Of a stretch of 64,000 bases of DNA, positions 26,021 to 35,174 are shown piece after piece. Under the pieces are notes generated by a model. It saw only the letters and a program-made list of their open reading frames with translations, made no database searches and was not told where the DNA came from. Position 1 is the stretch's first letter, and the number at the start of each line of letters is the position of its first letter. Source of the DNA: Arthrobacter sp. KBS0703 (lineage in GTDB: Bacteria; Actinomycetota; Actinomycetes; Actinomycetales; Micrococcaceae). The position numbers and the translations under genes were made by a program. The stretch lies in assembly GCF_002008315.2 (NCBI RefSeq), contig NZ_MVDG02000001.1:1-64000 (forward strand), in the 5' to 3' direction.

Positions 26021-28570
26021 CTAGCGGACCTCGATCTCCAGCGCTTGGAAGTCGTCCGCCGCGTGGCGGCCCACCAGCAGCCGGAAGGATCCGCGCTCAA
26101 CCTGCCACCCGCCGTCGTAGTGGCCGAACGCCCGGGCCGGGATCCGCACCTGGACGCTGTCCATGCCGCCCGCCGCCAGATGCGTTCCGGCGAAGCCCGC
26201 CAGCCAGCGGACCGGCCGCTCCACGGCGGAGTCTTCACGCGCAATGTAGACCTGCACCACTTCGCGTCCCGTGCGGTCGCCGGTGTTCCGGACGGGCACA
26301 TGCACCACGACGTCCTGTCCGGCGGGAATTGACTGGGGCGCGTGGGCCTCGCCGAGCTCGAACGTCGTGTAGCCCAGGCCGAAGCCGAACGGCAGCAGCG
26401 GGGCGGCGCCCCCGCCGGCCTGCTGCCTGAGCCAGGCGCGGTAGCCCACATGGATGCCTTCGGTGTAGACCACTTTGCCGTCAACGGGCGTGGTGTTGAG
26501 CACGGGAACGTCCTCGAGCGCTGCGGGCCAGGTGGTGGGCAGGCGGCCGCCCGGCTCCTCATTGCCCAGCAGGATGTCCGCGACGGCCGCCCCGAACTCC
26601 TGGCCGCCGAACCAGCCGAGCAGCACGGCGCCGACCTTGTCCAGCCACGGCATCAGCACAGGCGAACCGGAGTTCACCACCACTACCGTGCGCGGATTGG
26701 CCGCGGCCACTGCCTCGACGAGCTCGTTCTGGTGCCCGGGCAGGTCAAGGTCCTTGCGGTCGAAGCCTTCGGATTCGATGGCGGCGTTGGTGCCCACCAC
26801 CACGACGGCGACGTCAGCTGTGCGGGCCGCTTCGACGGCCGCGCGGATCTCCGCCTGTGGGTCGGCGACGACGGTTTCCTCGCCGAGAAGGATGGCGGTG
26901 AGTGGAATCTCCTGCTGCTGCGGCAGCTCGTACAGGGCCTCGATGGCGACCCGCTGGCCGGCGGCGGTCTCGACGGAGTGGATGGTCTGGGGCGGATCGA
27001 AGAGTGCCGCGCCGAGGACGTTGGTGTCGTCCTCCAGTTCGCTGTTGTACACGTCCGCGCCGTCAATCGCCAGCCGGATCCGGCCGACGGTCCCGACGCC
27101 GAGGTGGTGGATGCCGGCCCTTTCGGCCGTCCATTCGGTCTGCATCCGGATGGCCGCAGTGCCTTCGGGAATGCCCACGCCAAACCAGATCAGGTGCGAG
27201 GCCAGCCGGTCCTCGCCGGAGATCTCCGCGCCCTCGGCATCGACGAACGTCACGCGCATTCCCGGAACGCCGCTGACGGGATTGTGCAGCGACTTCCGCG
27301 GAAACGGCTGGAGGCCTTCGGCAACCTTGGCGCCGCGCGCATAGGTGACCGTGACGTCGTCGGGCAGTGCCGTGCGCCTGTCTCTTATACACATCTAGAT
27401 GTGTATAAGAGACATGACGGTGGCGCTGCCGCCGCCCTGCGTGCGGGCCTCCTCGGCGTTGTGGCCGATCACGGCCACGCTGCCCAGTGCCGCGGCGTCC
27501 AGCGGGAGGAGGCCGCCCTCGTTGCGGACCAGCACCGCGCCGCGGACGGCCACCTCGCGGGCCACCTGCGCGCCGTCGAGCATGCCCGGAAACTCAGTCA
27601 CCGCGGGTTCGAGGCCCTCCAGCGAGCCGACGCGCGCCGCAAGGCGCAGGATGCGCGTGACCTTCTCCAGGATCGCCTCGCGGCTGACGCGGCCGTCCTC
27701 GACGGCGGCGAGCAGCTTGGCGCCCCAGTGACCCACGGGGCCGGGCATCTCCAGGTCCTGGTGCGCGTTGGCCGCCTCCACGGAACGCACCCCGGTCCAG
27801 TCGGAAACCACGACGCCGTCGAAGCCCCATTCGTTGGACAGCGGGGTTTCGAGGAGCGTGTTTTCGCTGGCGGTGGTGCCGTTGATGGAGTTGTACGAGC
27901 TCATTACCAGCCAGGCGCGGGCCTCGGTGATGGCGTCCTCGAAGGCGGCGAGATACAGCTCGCGCAGGGGCCGCTCGTCCACCACGGAGTCGGACGTGAA
28001 GCGCTCGGTCTCGGCCTCGTTGGCGAGGTAGTGCTTGGGGGTGGCTCCCACGCCCATGGACTGCACGCCGGAGACGTAGCCTGCGGCGATGGTGGCCGTG
28101 AGGCGGGGATCCTCGCTCATGCATTCGAAGTGGCGGCCGCCCAGCGGGGAGCGGTGCAGGTTGATGGTGGGGCCGAGGACGGCGTGGACGCCTTTGCGGC
28201 GCGCCTCCTGGCCCAGCACCTGGCCGTAGCGGCGGGCGACGCCCACGCTCCACGTGGCCGAAAGGGCGGACGACGACGGCAGGGAGACTGAGTCGTGGCG
28301 CTCGTCGAAGTCTTCGCCGCGGACGCCCGCTGGCCCGTCGGAGAGCACGATGCGCTTGAGGCCGATTTCCGGCAGGGCGTGCGTGGACCAGACGTCCGCG
28401 CCTGTGAGCAGCTTGATCTGCTGTTCGAGGCTCAGGCTGCGGGCAAGTTCGCGGAGGCGGGCCTCGGCGTCGGGCAGCAACTCGCCGGGCGGCAACTCTC
28501 CGGGCAGCAAGTCTCCGGGCCCGGCCGGGGTTTCGGCAGTCTTCTTCTGCGCTGAGAGTGTGGGGTTCAT
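26021..28570 (-). CDS. Glycoside hydrolase family 3 beta-glycosidase, split by adapter
   Basis: Retaining beta-glycosidase acting on oligosaccharides; no signal peptide is seen, so probably cytoplasmic. The N-terminal barrel holds the sugar-binding KHYLANEAE and the nucleophile Asp in VVVSDWTG. The second domain has the probable acid/base Glu in IESEGFDRKDL. A PA14-like insert (RMQTEWTAERAGIHHLGVGT) and a C-terminal fibronectin type III-like domain complete the architecture. The adapter at 27378-27414 falls between GGGSATV and RTALPDDVTVTYARG. Relatives have roughly 10-14 residues there, so sequence is missing and not only interrupted. Sugar specificity is not known. Confidence 0.88.
27378..27414. 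other. Nextera mate-pair junction adapter (artefact)
   Basis: 37 bp of the adapter (the last G is replaced by T) inside the GH3 gene. Simple excision does not restore the frame; about a dozen codons appear to have been lost. Confidence 0.97.
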
Positions 28571-28732
28571 TTACCTGACTCCTTTGATGCGGGTAGGGAG
28601 GGGCGGTGCGGCAACCTTGCCTCCCGACGAAAAGTGACCCTCCCTTGGGCCTTGGGAATATCGTAGCGTCAAAAATCGAGTCTGACTAGGTTTTAAGGGA
28701 GCGGCCTTGCGGCGGTGAAATACACTGGCGGA

Positions 28733-29323
28733 ATGTCTACTTCGAAGCCGCGCGGACAGTACGCCAAGGGTGCCGAACGCCGCGAGCAGATCGTCCAGAC
28801 GGCCACCGACGTTTTCGCCATCGAGGGGTTTGAACGCACCGCACTGAAGCGCGTGGCCGAGTTGGTGGGTGTCAAGGAAGCCACCTTGTTCCACTACTTC
28901 AGCGGCAAGCAGGAGTTGCTGACGGCGGTGCTGGCGGAACGGGACCATCGCGGCAGGGAGTTGGGCGGGGCAGAGGAATTCGGGCTGGAGGCCATCGTGC
29001 CGGTGGCGGAGCGGAACCGCCAGGAGCCGGGGCTCACCACGCTCTACGCGGTCGCATCAGCAACTGCCAATGACCCCGGGCATGCCTCGCACGGTCACTT
29101 TCAGGACAGGTACGCCAGGCTGGTCAAGGAGCTGGCCCGCGACGTCGGGCGGCGACAGGAGGCCGGCGCCATCCGGGCAGACGTCGGGGCCGAGTCCCTG
29201 GCGCGCCTGATCATCGCCGCCTTCGACGGCCTCCAGCTCCAGTGGCTGTATGACAAGAGTGTGGACATGGCCGCGGGCCTGAGGGAGCTCATCGACGTCC
29301 TGCTCGCGCCGCCCGCGCGCTAG
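28733..29323 (+). CDS. TetR/AcrR-family regulator
   Basis: A 196-residue regulator. The N-terminal helix-turn-helix lies at about residues 14-60 (RREQIVQTATDVFAIEGFER and VGVKEATLFHYFSGKQELL), and the C-terminal ligand domain includes HFQDRYARLVKELARDVGRR and LARLIIAAFDGLQLQWLYD. The gene is divergent from the GH3 glycosidase, its likely target, and its TAG stop overlaps that of the LacI gene at a shared CTAG. TACACT sits 6 nt before ATG 28733, supporting this start and leaderless expression. Confidence 0.85.
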   Translation: MSTSKPRGQYAKGAERREQIVQTATDVFAIEGFERTALKRVAELVGVKEATLFHYFSGKQELLTAVLAERDHRGRELGGAEEFGLEAIVPVAERNRQEPGLTTLYAVASATANDPGHASHGHFQDRYARLVKELARDVGRRQEAGAIRADVGAESLARLIIAAFDGLQLQWLYDKSVDMAAGLRELIDVLLAPPAR

Positions 29324-30342
29324 CCTTTCGCTGGACCCGTGCTGCCGCGAACTTCCAGCCGGGGCAGGAATATCGTGGGTCCGCCGGCGCCGGAGTCCGG
29401 GGGCACATTCCGGATCAGGTCCCGCATCCGGTGCCATGCCTGCTGGCCGAGCTCGTCGATGGGAACAGCTGCAGTGCTGAGTGTGGGCGTGGTGTAGCGC
29501 GCAAAGGGGATGTCATCGAAGCCGGTCACGGAAATGTCCTCGGGGACGCGGACGCCGCGCTCGTGAAGCCCGCTCAGCAGGCCCATGGCCACGAGGTCGT
29601 TGAAGGCCATGACGCCAGTGGCCCCGCTGGCCAGGACCGCATCCGCGGACTGGTGGCCCGCCTCGAAGTTGGAGCCGGCGTCGAGCATCCGGAGGTCGAT
29701 GTCCGGGTGGGCAGCCTTGAACCTTTCCAGTCCCTGCAGGCGCAGCCCGTTCGATGCGCTCCGCGCCGGTCCGGCCAGGAACGCCAGCCGTGTGTGGCCC
29801 AGCCCCACCAAAAGCTCTGCCAGTTCCTGGATGCCCCGGCCGTAGTCCACCATGAGGCTGGGAGCTTTCGTGTCCAGGGTGCTGCGGTTGATCAGCACCA
29901 TGGGATGCAGTGACGGCGCAAGCTCTTCCAGCTCGGCGTCGCCCATACGCGGGGCGCACAGCACCAGGCCGTCGCAGCGGCGCCGCGCCTCGCCGGCCAG
30001 GATGGCCTCTTCGCTGGAGACCTCCGACGAATCCGCAATCAGCACCCGGTAGCCATCCTGCGCCGCGGCCATGCTGAGCCCGCGGAGAATGGCCTGGAAG
30101 GTGGGGTTGGCCAGATCCGGGACCACAATGCCGATGGTGTCCGTCTTGCCCAGGGCCAGGCTGCGGCCAACGAGGTTCGGCTGGTAGTTCAGCTCGGTGG
30201 CCGCGGCCCGCACGCGCTCGGCGATGGCGGGGTCCACGGTGAAGTTGCCGTTCATGACGCGCGACACGGTGGCGTGCGACACGCCGGCCTTGAGCGCGAC
30301 GTCGGCGATGCCGATCCGCCGTGTGGTGGCTCTCCTGCCCAT
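29320..30342 (-). CDS. LacI-family repressor of the uronate-type gene island
   Basis: A 340-residue LacI/GalR regulator: N-terminal helix-turn-helix IGIADVALKAGVSHATVSRVMNG split by a hinge from a periplasmic-binding-like sensor (DTIGIVVPDLANPTFQAILRG through SVTGFDDIPFARYTTPTLST). The frame is open upstream to 30420, but ATG 30342 (MGRRATTRRIG) with GAAAGGGGCA upstream fits the family. The gene faces a perfect 20-bp LacI-type operator 92 bp away in the divergent promoter region. Similar operators near 39.84 and 42.12 kb suggest it controls the whole 30-43 kb island. Confidence 0.88.
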   Translation of the reverse strand: MGRRATTRRIGIADVALKAGVSHATVSRVMNGNFTVDPAIAERVRAAATELNYQPNLVGRSLALGKTDTIGIVVPDLANPTFQAILRGLSMAAAQDGYRVLIADSSEVSSEEAILAGEARRRCDGLVLCAPRMGDAELEELAPSLHPMVLINRSTLDTKAPSLMVDYGRGIQELAELLVGLGHTRLAFLAGPARSASNGLRLQGLERFKAAHPDIDLRMLDAGSNFEAGHQSADAVLASGATGVMAFNDLVAMGLLSGLHERGVRVPEDISVTGFDDIPFARYTTPTLSTAAVPIDELGQQAWHRMRDLIRNVPPDSGAGGPTIFLPRLEVRGSTGPAKG

Positions 30343-30433
30343 GCTGCCCCTTTCCGGGATGTCTCTGGCACCGCCCCGTTCGGGGTGATGGTTGACGCGA
30401 CCGCCAGAGTCTTGATACAAAGCTTATAACGCT

Positions 30434-30453
30434 CTGAGAAAACGCTTTCTCAG
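30434..30453. promoter_or_regulatory. LacI-type operator, perfect palindrome
   Basis: CTGAGAAAACGCTTTCTCAG has eight-base arms and a central ACGC, the shape of LacI-family operators. It is placed between the divergent LacI gene and the first oxidoreductase gene. Confidence 0.85.
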
Positions 30454-30520
30454 TATTCTTCCCGCACCACTTCGGGCCGTCAAGCGGCCAGCCTTCTGCC
30501 TTCCGAAAGGGATTCACCGC

Positions 30521-31948
30521 ATGGTCAACACAGCCAACCTCGCCAACCCCGGCGGCAGTGTCGACGCCGACACAGCCGCTTCCCCCGCCGCGGTCCGCAC
30601 GGCGCGCATCGCCCTGATCGGCACAGGGGGACGTTCCGAGATGTACATCCGGGCCATCTACGGCAGGCATGCCGACACAGCCGAGCTGGTGGGCCTGTCC
30701 GACGTCAACCCGGGCCGGGTGGAGTTCTACCAGAAGCTGATCCAGGAACTCGGCGGCACCCGGCCGGTGAAATCCTTCGAACCGGGGCAGCTGACGGCGT
30801 TCATCAGGGACAACGGAATCGAGCGGGTGGTGGTCACGACGCCCGATTACACGCATGCGGACTACATCGTGGAAGGCCTCGAGGCCGGCGCCGACGTCGT
30901 GGTGGAGAAGCCGCTGACCATCAACGCTGAGGGGTGCCGGCGGATCACCGATGCCGTGGCGCGGACCGGCCGCAACGTGGTGGTCACGTTCAACTACCGC
31001 TACTCGCCGCGCAACAGCGCCCTGAAGGAGATCATCCAGAGCGGTGTGATCGGCAAGGTCACGTCCGTCGACTTCAGCTGGGTCCTGGACACAGTGCACG
31101 GCGCAGACTACTTCCGCCGCTGGCACCGGGAAAAGAACAACTCCGGCGGCTTGCTGATCCACAAGTCCTCCCACCACTTCGACCTCGTCAACTGGTGGAT
31201 CGACGACGTTCCGGAGCGGGTGTTCGCCTCAGGCGGCCTGAAGTTCTACGGGGACAGGAACGCCGCGGAGCGCGGCCTCGGCGCCCGGCCCGAGCGCGGA
31301 ACTCCGGACACCGGCGCAGGCGCTGCGGCCACGGACCCGTTCGTCCTTGACCTGCGGGAGGACGAACGGCTGCGCGCGCTGTACTACGACAACGAGCACT
31401 TTGACGGCTACCGCCGCGACCAGGATGTCTTCACGTCCGGCATCACCATCGAGGACAACCTGGCGCTGGTGGTGGACTACCAGGGCGGGCCGGTCCTCAG
31501 CTACTCGCTCAACGCGCACAGTCCGTGGGAGGGCTATCGCGTGGCCGTTAACGGAACCGAAGGGCGGGCGGAGCTGGACGTGGTGGAGCGCGCCGCGGTG
31601 CAGCACAGCACAGACAAGAAGACAGTGGTCGATCCGAGCGCCACGCCCGTGCAGGAGGACGACCAGGTCCGGCGCAACGGCGAACGCCTGGTGGTCCAGC
31701 GGCACTGGGAACCGGCCTACGAGGTGCCGATCGTCAACGGCGAGGGCGGCCACGGCGGCGGCGACGAACTCCTCCTGTCCGATCTTTTCAACGGGCCGGG
31801 AGTGGACCCGCTGGGGCGGCCGTCCGGTTACCTGGACGGCCTGCGTTCCGTCTCCGTCGGCATCGCGGGCAACGCATCCCTGGAATCCGGGCTGCCGGTC
31901 CGCACAGCGGACCTGGGGCTCGGCGTCGACCTTCGCCGCGGCAACTGA
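30521..31948 (+). CDS. Gfo/Idh/MocA-family sugar oxidoreductase
   Basis: NAD(P)-dependent dehydrogenase of 475 residues. The N-terminal Rossmann fold reads ARIALIGTGGRSEMYIRAIY, and the family Glu-Lys-Pro motif is in ADVVVEKPLTINAEG. The C-terminal domain contains FNYRYSPRNSALKEII and the active-site region SSHHFDLVNWWIDD with His and Asp. An insert of about 60 residues carries a DPFVLDLREDERLRALYYDN segment. It is the first gene after the LacI operator and heads a run with the epimerase, kdgD and enolase-family genes. The substrate is probably a sugar or sugar acid; not determined from sequence. Confidence 0.87.
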   Translation: MVNTANLANPGGSVDADTAASPAAVRTARIALIGTGGRSEMYIRAIYGRHADTAELVGLSDVNPGRVEFYQKLIQELGGTRPVKSFEPGQLTAFIRDNGIERVVVTTPDYTHADYIVEGLEAGADVVVEKPLTINAEGCRRITDAVARTGRNVVVTFNYRYSPRNSALKEIIQSGVIGKVTSVDFSWVLDTVHGADYFRRWHREKNNSGGLLIHKSSHHFDLVNWWIDDVPERVFASGGLKFYGDRNAAERGLGARPERGTPDTGAGAAATDPFVLDLREDERLRALYYDNEHFDGYRRDQDVFTSGITIEDNLALVVDYQGGPVLSYSLNAHSPWEGYRVAVNGTEGRAELDVVERAAVQHSTDKKTVVDPSATPVQEDDQVRRNGERLVVQRHWEPAYEVPIVNGEGGHGGGDELLLSDLFNGPGVDPLGRPSGYLDGLRSVSVGIAGNASLESGLPVRTADLGLGVDLRRGN

Positions 31949-31980
31949 CCTTCGCACCCCTGATGAAGGAACCGATAACC

Positions 31981-32949
31981 ATGAGCAGGATTTTTGTCAC
32001 CGGCGGTTCAGGCCGCCTGGGGCGCAGTGTTGTTGCCGGCCTGGCGGCCGCCGGCCACCACGTCATCTCCGTGGACCGCGACGCCGTTCCCGCCGCCCAG
32101 CTGCCCGACGGCGTTGAGCAGCGCACTGCCGACCTCCTGGCACCGGGGGAGGCCTTGCGCCTCCTGCGGGAAACGGCGCCCGACGCCGTCGTCCACCTTG
32201 CGGCGATCGCCGTACCGTTCAGCGCGCCGGAAGACGTCATCCTCAGCACCAACACCAGGCTGGCGTACGCCGTCGTCGGCGCGGCGACGGAACTCCGCGT
32301 CGGCAAGATCATCACGGCAAGCAGCCCCACGGTGCTGGGCTACGGCTCGCCCGCGGGCTGGCTGCCGGAGAGCTTCCCGGTGGACGAGGACACCACGCCG
32401 CGGCCGTGGAACGCCTATGCACTGTCCAAGCTCATCGCCGAGCAGACCGTGCAGATGTTCGCCGCTGCCCAGGGGGATGGCATCCGCTACGCGGCCTTCC
32501 GGCCCTGCTATGTCATCTCGCCGGAGGAATGGGCCGGCGCGCCCACGCAGCAGGGCCACACCGTCCGCGAACGGCTGGACGATCCCGCGCTGTCCGCGCC
32601 TGCCCTGTTCAACTATGTGGACGCGCGGGATGTGGCTGACTTCCTGGACCTGCTGCTCGCGAAGATGGACACCATCCCCAACGGCCAGACCTTCTTCGTG
32701 GGGGCCGCCGACGCGCTGGCCGCCGCACCGCTCTCGGAGCTGATGCCGCAGTTCCTGGCCGGCAGTTCCCGCCTTGCCGCCGGACTCACGGGCACCAGCC
32801 CGGCATTCTCGATCGCCAAGGCACGCGACCTCCTGGGCTGGGAGCCCAAACGCACCTGGCGGACCGAACTGAAGACCGAAACCAACCTCAATGACGAGAC
32901 CCCCGCCGCGCTGGTCGCGGCCGGCACAGGATCCAAGGAGACCCCATGA
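31981..32949 (+). CDS. NAD-dependent epimerase/dehydratase, probable uronate dehydrogenase
   Basis: Extended short-chain dehydrogenase of 322 residues. The nucleotide-binding loop is RIFVTGGSGRLGRSVVAGL, the catalytic pair is NAYALSKLIAEQ (YxxxK), and ITASSPTVLGYG supplies the active-site Ser region. In this position, next to KdgD-like and enolase-superfamily enzymes, the likely role is oxidation of a hexuronate to its aldarolactone, but the sequence alone also allows a sugar epimerase. ATG 31981 follows GAAGGA. It overlaps kdgD by 4 bp (ATGA), so the genes are coupled. Confidence 0.75.
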   Translation: MSRIFVTGGSGRLGRSVVAGLAAAGHHVISVDRDAVPAAQLPDGVEQRTADLLAPGEALRLLRETAPDAVVHLAAIAVPFSAPEDVILSTNTRLAYAVVGAATELRVGKIITASSPTVLGYGSPAGWLPESFPVDEDTTPRPWNAYALSKLIAEQTVQMFAAAQGDGIRYAAFRPCYVISPEEWAGAPTQQGHTVRERLDDPALSAPALFNYVDARDVADFLDLLLAKMDTIPNGQTFFVGAADALAAAPLSELMPQFLAGSSRLAAGLTGTSPAFSIAKARDLLGWEPKRTWRTELKTETNLNDETPAALVAAGTGSKETP

Positions 32950-33852
32950 AATTCGACGGCGTACTGTTCTTTCCCGTCACGCCATTCACGCCGGAGGGGG
33001 CAGTGGATGTGGACGTCCTCAAGGAGCACATCACGTCCCGCCTGCCGTACGGCCCGGGAGGGGTGTTCCCCGCCTGCGGAACCGGCGAATTCCATGCCCT
33101 GAGCATTGACGAGGTGCGCACCGTGGTGACTGCCGCCGTCGAGGCCCTGTCTCTTATACACATCTCAGGTGCCGGTTGTTGCCGGCGCCGGCGGACCGCT
33201 GGGCCACGCGCTCGCCGCCGCGCGGGTTGCCGAAGAAGCCGGGGCGGACGCCCTGCTGTCTCTTATACACATCTAGATGTGTATAAGAGACAGGGCGTAC
33301 ATCGAGGCTGTGGCGGCCGCCAGCAGCCTGCCGGTGATCGTTTACCACCGCGGCAACGCCACATACACGGCGGCCTCCATGGCACGCCTGGCCGCAAACT
33401 CCAAGGTGATCGGCTTCAAGGACGGCCTTGGCGATGTGGGGCTGGCGCAGGAGATCGTCACTGCCCTCGCGGCCACCGGACGCGAGGACTTCCTGCTGTT
33501 CAACGGCCTGCTGACCGCCGAACTGACCCAGGGCGCCTACCGCGGCCTAGGCATCCCGCTGTACTCGTCGGCCGCGTTCGCCATGGCTCCGGAAATCGCC
33601 AAGGCCTACTACGATGCCTACACCTCCGGCGACGAGGACCGCCGGCAGGCCCTGCTGGAAGGCTTCTACGCCCCGCTGGTCCGACTGCGCGACCAGACTC
33701 CCGGGTTCGGCGTCTCCCTCATTAAGGCCGGGCTGCGACTGGGTGGCCTGCCGGTGGGGCCGGTCCGTGCACCGCTCGTGGACCCCTCCGAAGACCAGCT
33801 GGTCCAGCTCAAGTCCATCCTGGCCAAGGGCTACGAGCTGGCCGGCCGCTGA
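32946..33852 (+). CDS. kdgD: 5-dehydro-4-deoxyglucarate dehydratase, broken by two adapters
   Basis: DHDPS/NAL-superfamily lyase that dehydrates and decarboxylates 5-keto-4-deoxyglucarate to 2-oxoglutarate semialdehyde. Recognisable parts are FDGVLFFPVTPFTPEGAVD, GVFPACGTGEFHALS, VPVVAGAGGPLGHALAAARV, the Tyr of LPVIVYHRGNATYT and the Schiff-base Lys of VIGFKDGLGDVGL. A half adapter at 33147-33165 and a full one at 33256-33293 put three segments in different frames. Excising the 19-bp half restores the frame; at the second site about 14 residues (family LPPYLVG region) seem missing. The stop shares a base with the next ATG. Confidence 0.88.
33147..33165. other. Half Nextera adapter (artefact)
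   Basis: CTGTCTCTTATACACATCT only, the single 19-bp Tn5 mosaic end as used in Nextera, inside kdgD. Removing it restores the frame (GCC to CAG GTG CCG). Confidence 0.97.
33256..33293. other. Nextera mate-pair junction adapter (artefact)
   Basis: Full 38-bp copy in kdgD, 91 bp after the half copy. Excision does not restore the frame, and a conserved stretch of the protein is absent here. Confidence 0.98.
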
Positions 33853-35009
33853 TGGGCTCGCGGTTTGCAGCAGCACCAGTCGCGGAAGGGACAGTTGCCG
33901 AAGCGTCAGCCGCCGAAGCGGCGCGGGCGCTGCCCCGGATCACCGGGCTTTCCACCCGCCACCTGACCGTTCCGCTTCTGCGGAGCTGGGGCGATGAAGC
34001 GCCGGAGAACCATGTGATCGTCACCGAAATCCACACGGACGACGGCGGCGCGGGGCACGGTTTCTCCTGGACGCCCACCATCGGTCCGCAGGCAGTCAAG
34101 GCACTCCTGGACTTCGACGTCGCGCCCTTCATCACGGGCCTCGGTGCCAGCCCCGAGGGAGTGTGGGACCAGCTGTGGAACCGGCTGCACGAAGCCGGCG
34201 GCGGAGGACTCACCACCATCGCCATGGCGGGAGTGGACCTTGCGCTGTGGGATCTGCAGGCCCGGCGCGCCGGAACCTCCATGGCCGGCCTGCTCGGGCA
34301 GCGCCAGGACTCGGCGGAGGTCTACGGATCCGGCGTGAACCTGCACTACTCCCTCGACGAGCTCGTGGCCCAGGCGGAACGCTGGGTTGCGGCCGGGCAC
34401 AGCGCCGTCAAGATCAAGGTGGGCAAGCCGGACATCCGGGAGGACGCCGAACGCGTGGCCGCCGTCCGGACGGTCCTGGGTCCGGGCCGGAAGCTCATGA
34501 TCGACGCAAACCAGCGCTGGGACCTGCCCGCCACGTTCCGCGCCCTGGAGGTGTTGGGCGAGTTTGACCTGGAGTGGCTGGAGGAGCCACTGCGGGCGGA
34601 CGATCTCTGGGCCTACCGCAGGCTGCGGAAGCACTCGCCTGTTCCCATCGCGCTCGGCGAGAACCTGCACAACATCTACCGTTTCCGCGACTTCATCGAG
34701 GCCGGGGCGGTGGACATCATCCAGCCCAACATCATCCGGGTGGGCGGGATCACCCCGTTCCGGCGCATCGTGGAGCTCGCCCGCGCCCACAGCATCAGGG
34801 TCATGCCGCACCTGCTGCCGGAACTGTCCGGCCAGCTCGCGCTGACCATGGCCGAACCCACCATGGTGGAGGACGTCGAGGATGCCTCCTTTGAACAGCT
34901 TGGCGTGCTGGACGGCCCGTCACCAGTGCAGGTCCGCAACAGCCGGCTCACACTCACGGGCCGGCCGGGGTTAGGGTTCGATTTCAACCGGCACTCGCCC
35001 GATCTCTAG
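33852..35009 (+). CDS. Enolase-superfamily enzyme (mandelate racemase / lactonizing type)
   Basis: A 385-residue enzyme. The catalytic base motif KIKVGKP (KxK) lies near residue 190, the metal ligands are in LMIDANQRWD (Asp), EWLEEPLRADD (Glu) and ALGENLHNIY (Glu), and the capping domain is N-terminal. Members next to uronate dehydrogenase and KdgD include aldarolactone cycloisomerases and sugar acid dehydratases, so a step between aldarolactone and 5-keto-4-deoxyglucarate is inferred. ATG 33852 shares its A with the kdgD stop. The first 25 residues are an Ala-rich extension. Confidence 0.85.
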   Translation: MGSRFAAAPVAEGTVAEASAAEAARALPRITGLSTRHLTVPLLRSWGDEAPENHVIVTEIHTDDGGAGHGFSWTPTIGPQAVKALLDFDVAPFITGLGASPEGVWDQLWNRLHEAGGGGLTTIAMAGVDLALWDLQARRAGTSMAGLLGQRQDSAEVYGSGVNLHYSLDELVAQAERWVAAGHSAVKIKVGKPDIREDAERVAAVRTVLGPGRKLMIDANQRWDLPATFRALEVLGEFDLEWLEEPLRADDLWAYRRLRKHSPVPIALGENLHNIYRFRDFIEAGAVDIIQPNIIRVGGITPFRRIVELARAHSIRVMPHLLPELSGQLALTMAEPTMVEDVEDASFEQLGVLDGPSPVQVRNSRLTLTGRPGLGFDFNRHSPDL

Positions 35010-35100
35010 AACATTCAAGGCCGGACGAGCTGAGCCTCGTTTGGTCTACCTTGGTCTGCACTGGACAGCCCTGAACTGCAGGCTTGCACTGGAATGCAGT

Positions 35101-35142
35101 GTGCCGCGGTGGCGGGAGCTCGCGCTCACGCCATCGCGGCAC
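35101..35142. terminator. Hairpin between convergent genes
   Basis: Arms GTGCCGCGGTGGCG and CGCCATCGCGGCAC pair with one G-T pair around a 14-nt loop. It sits between the convergent enolase-family and M24-like genes; no clear T tract, so a terminator role is tentative. Confidence 0.55.
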
Positions 35143-35174
35143 AGCTGTTTCGCGGAAGATAGTAATAATTGCAG

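Noticed and set aside
26342..28291. Plus-strand open frame of 649 codons over the GH3 gene
   Set aside because: Antisense shadow that even reads through the adapter; the minus strand encodes a clear GH3 enzyme.
29513..31177. Long minus-strand open frame of 554 codons
   Set aside because: It overlaps the LacI and Gfo/Idh/MocA genes in other frames and has no recognisable domain.
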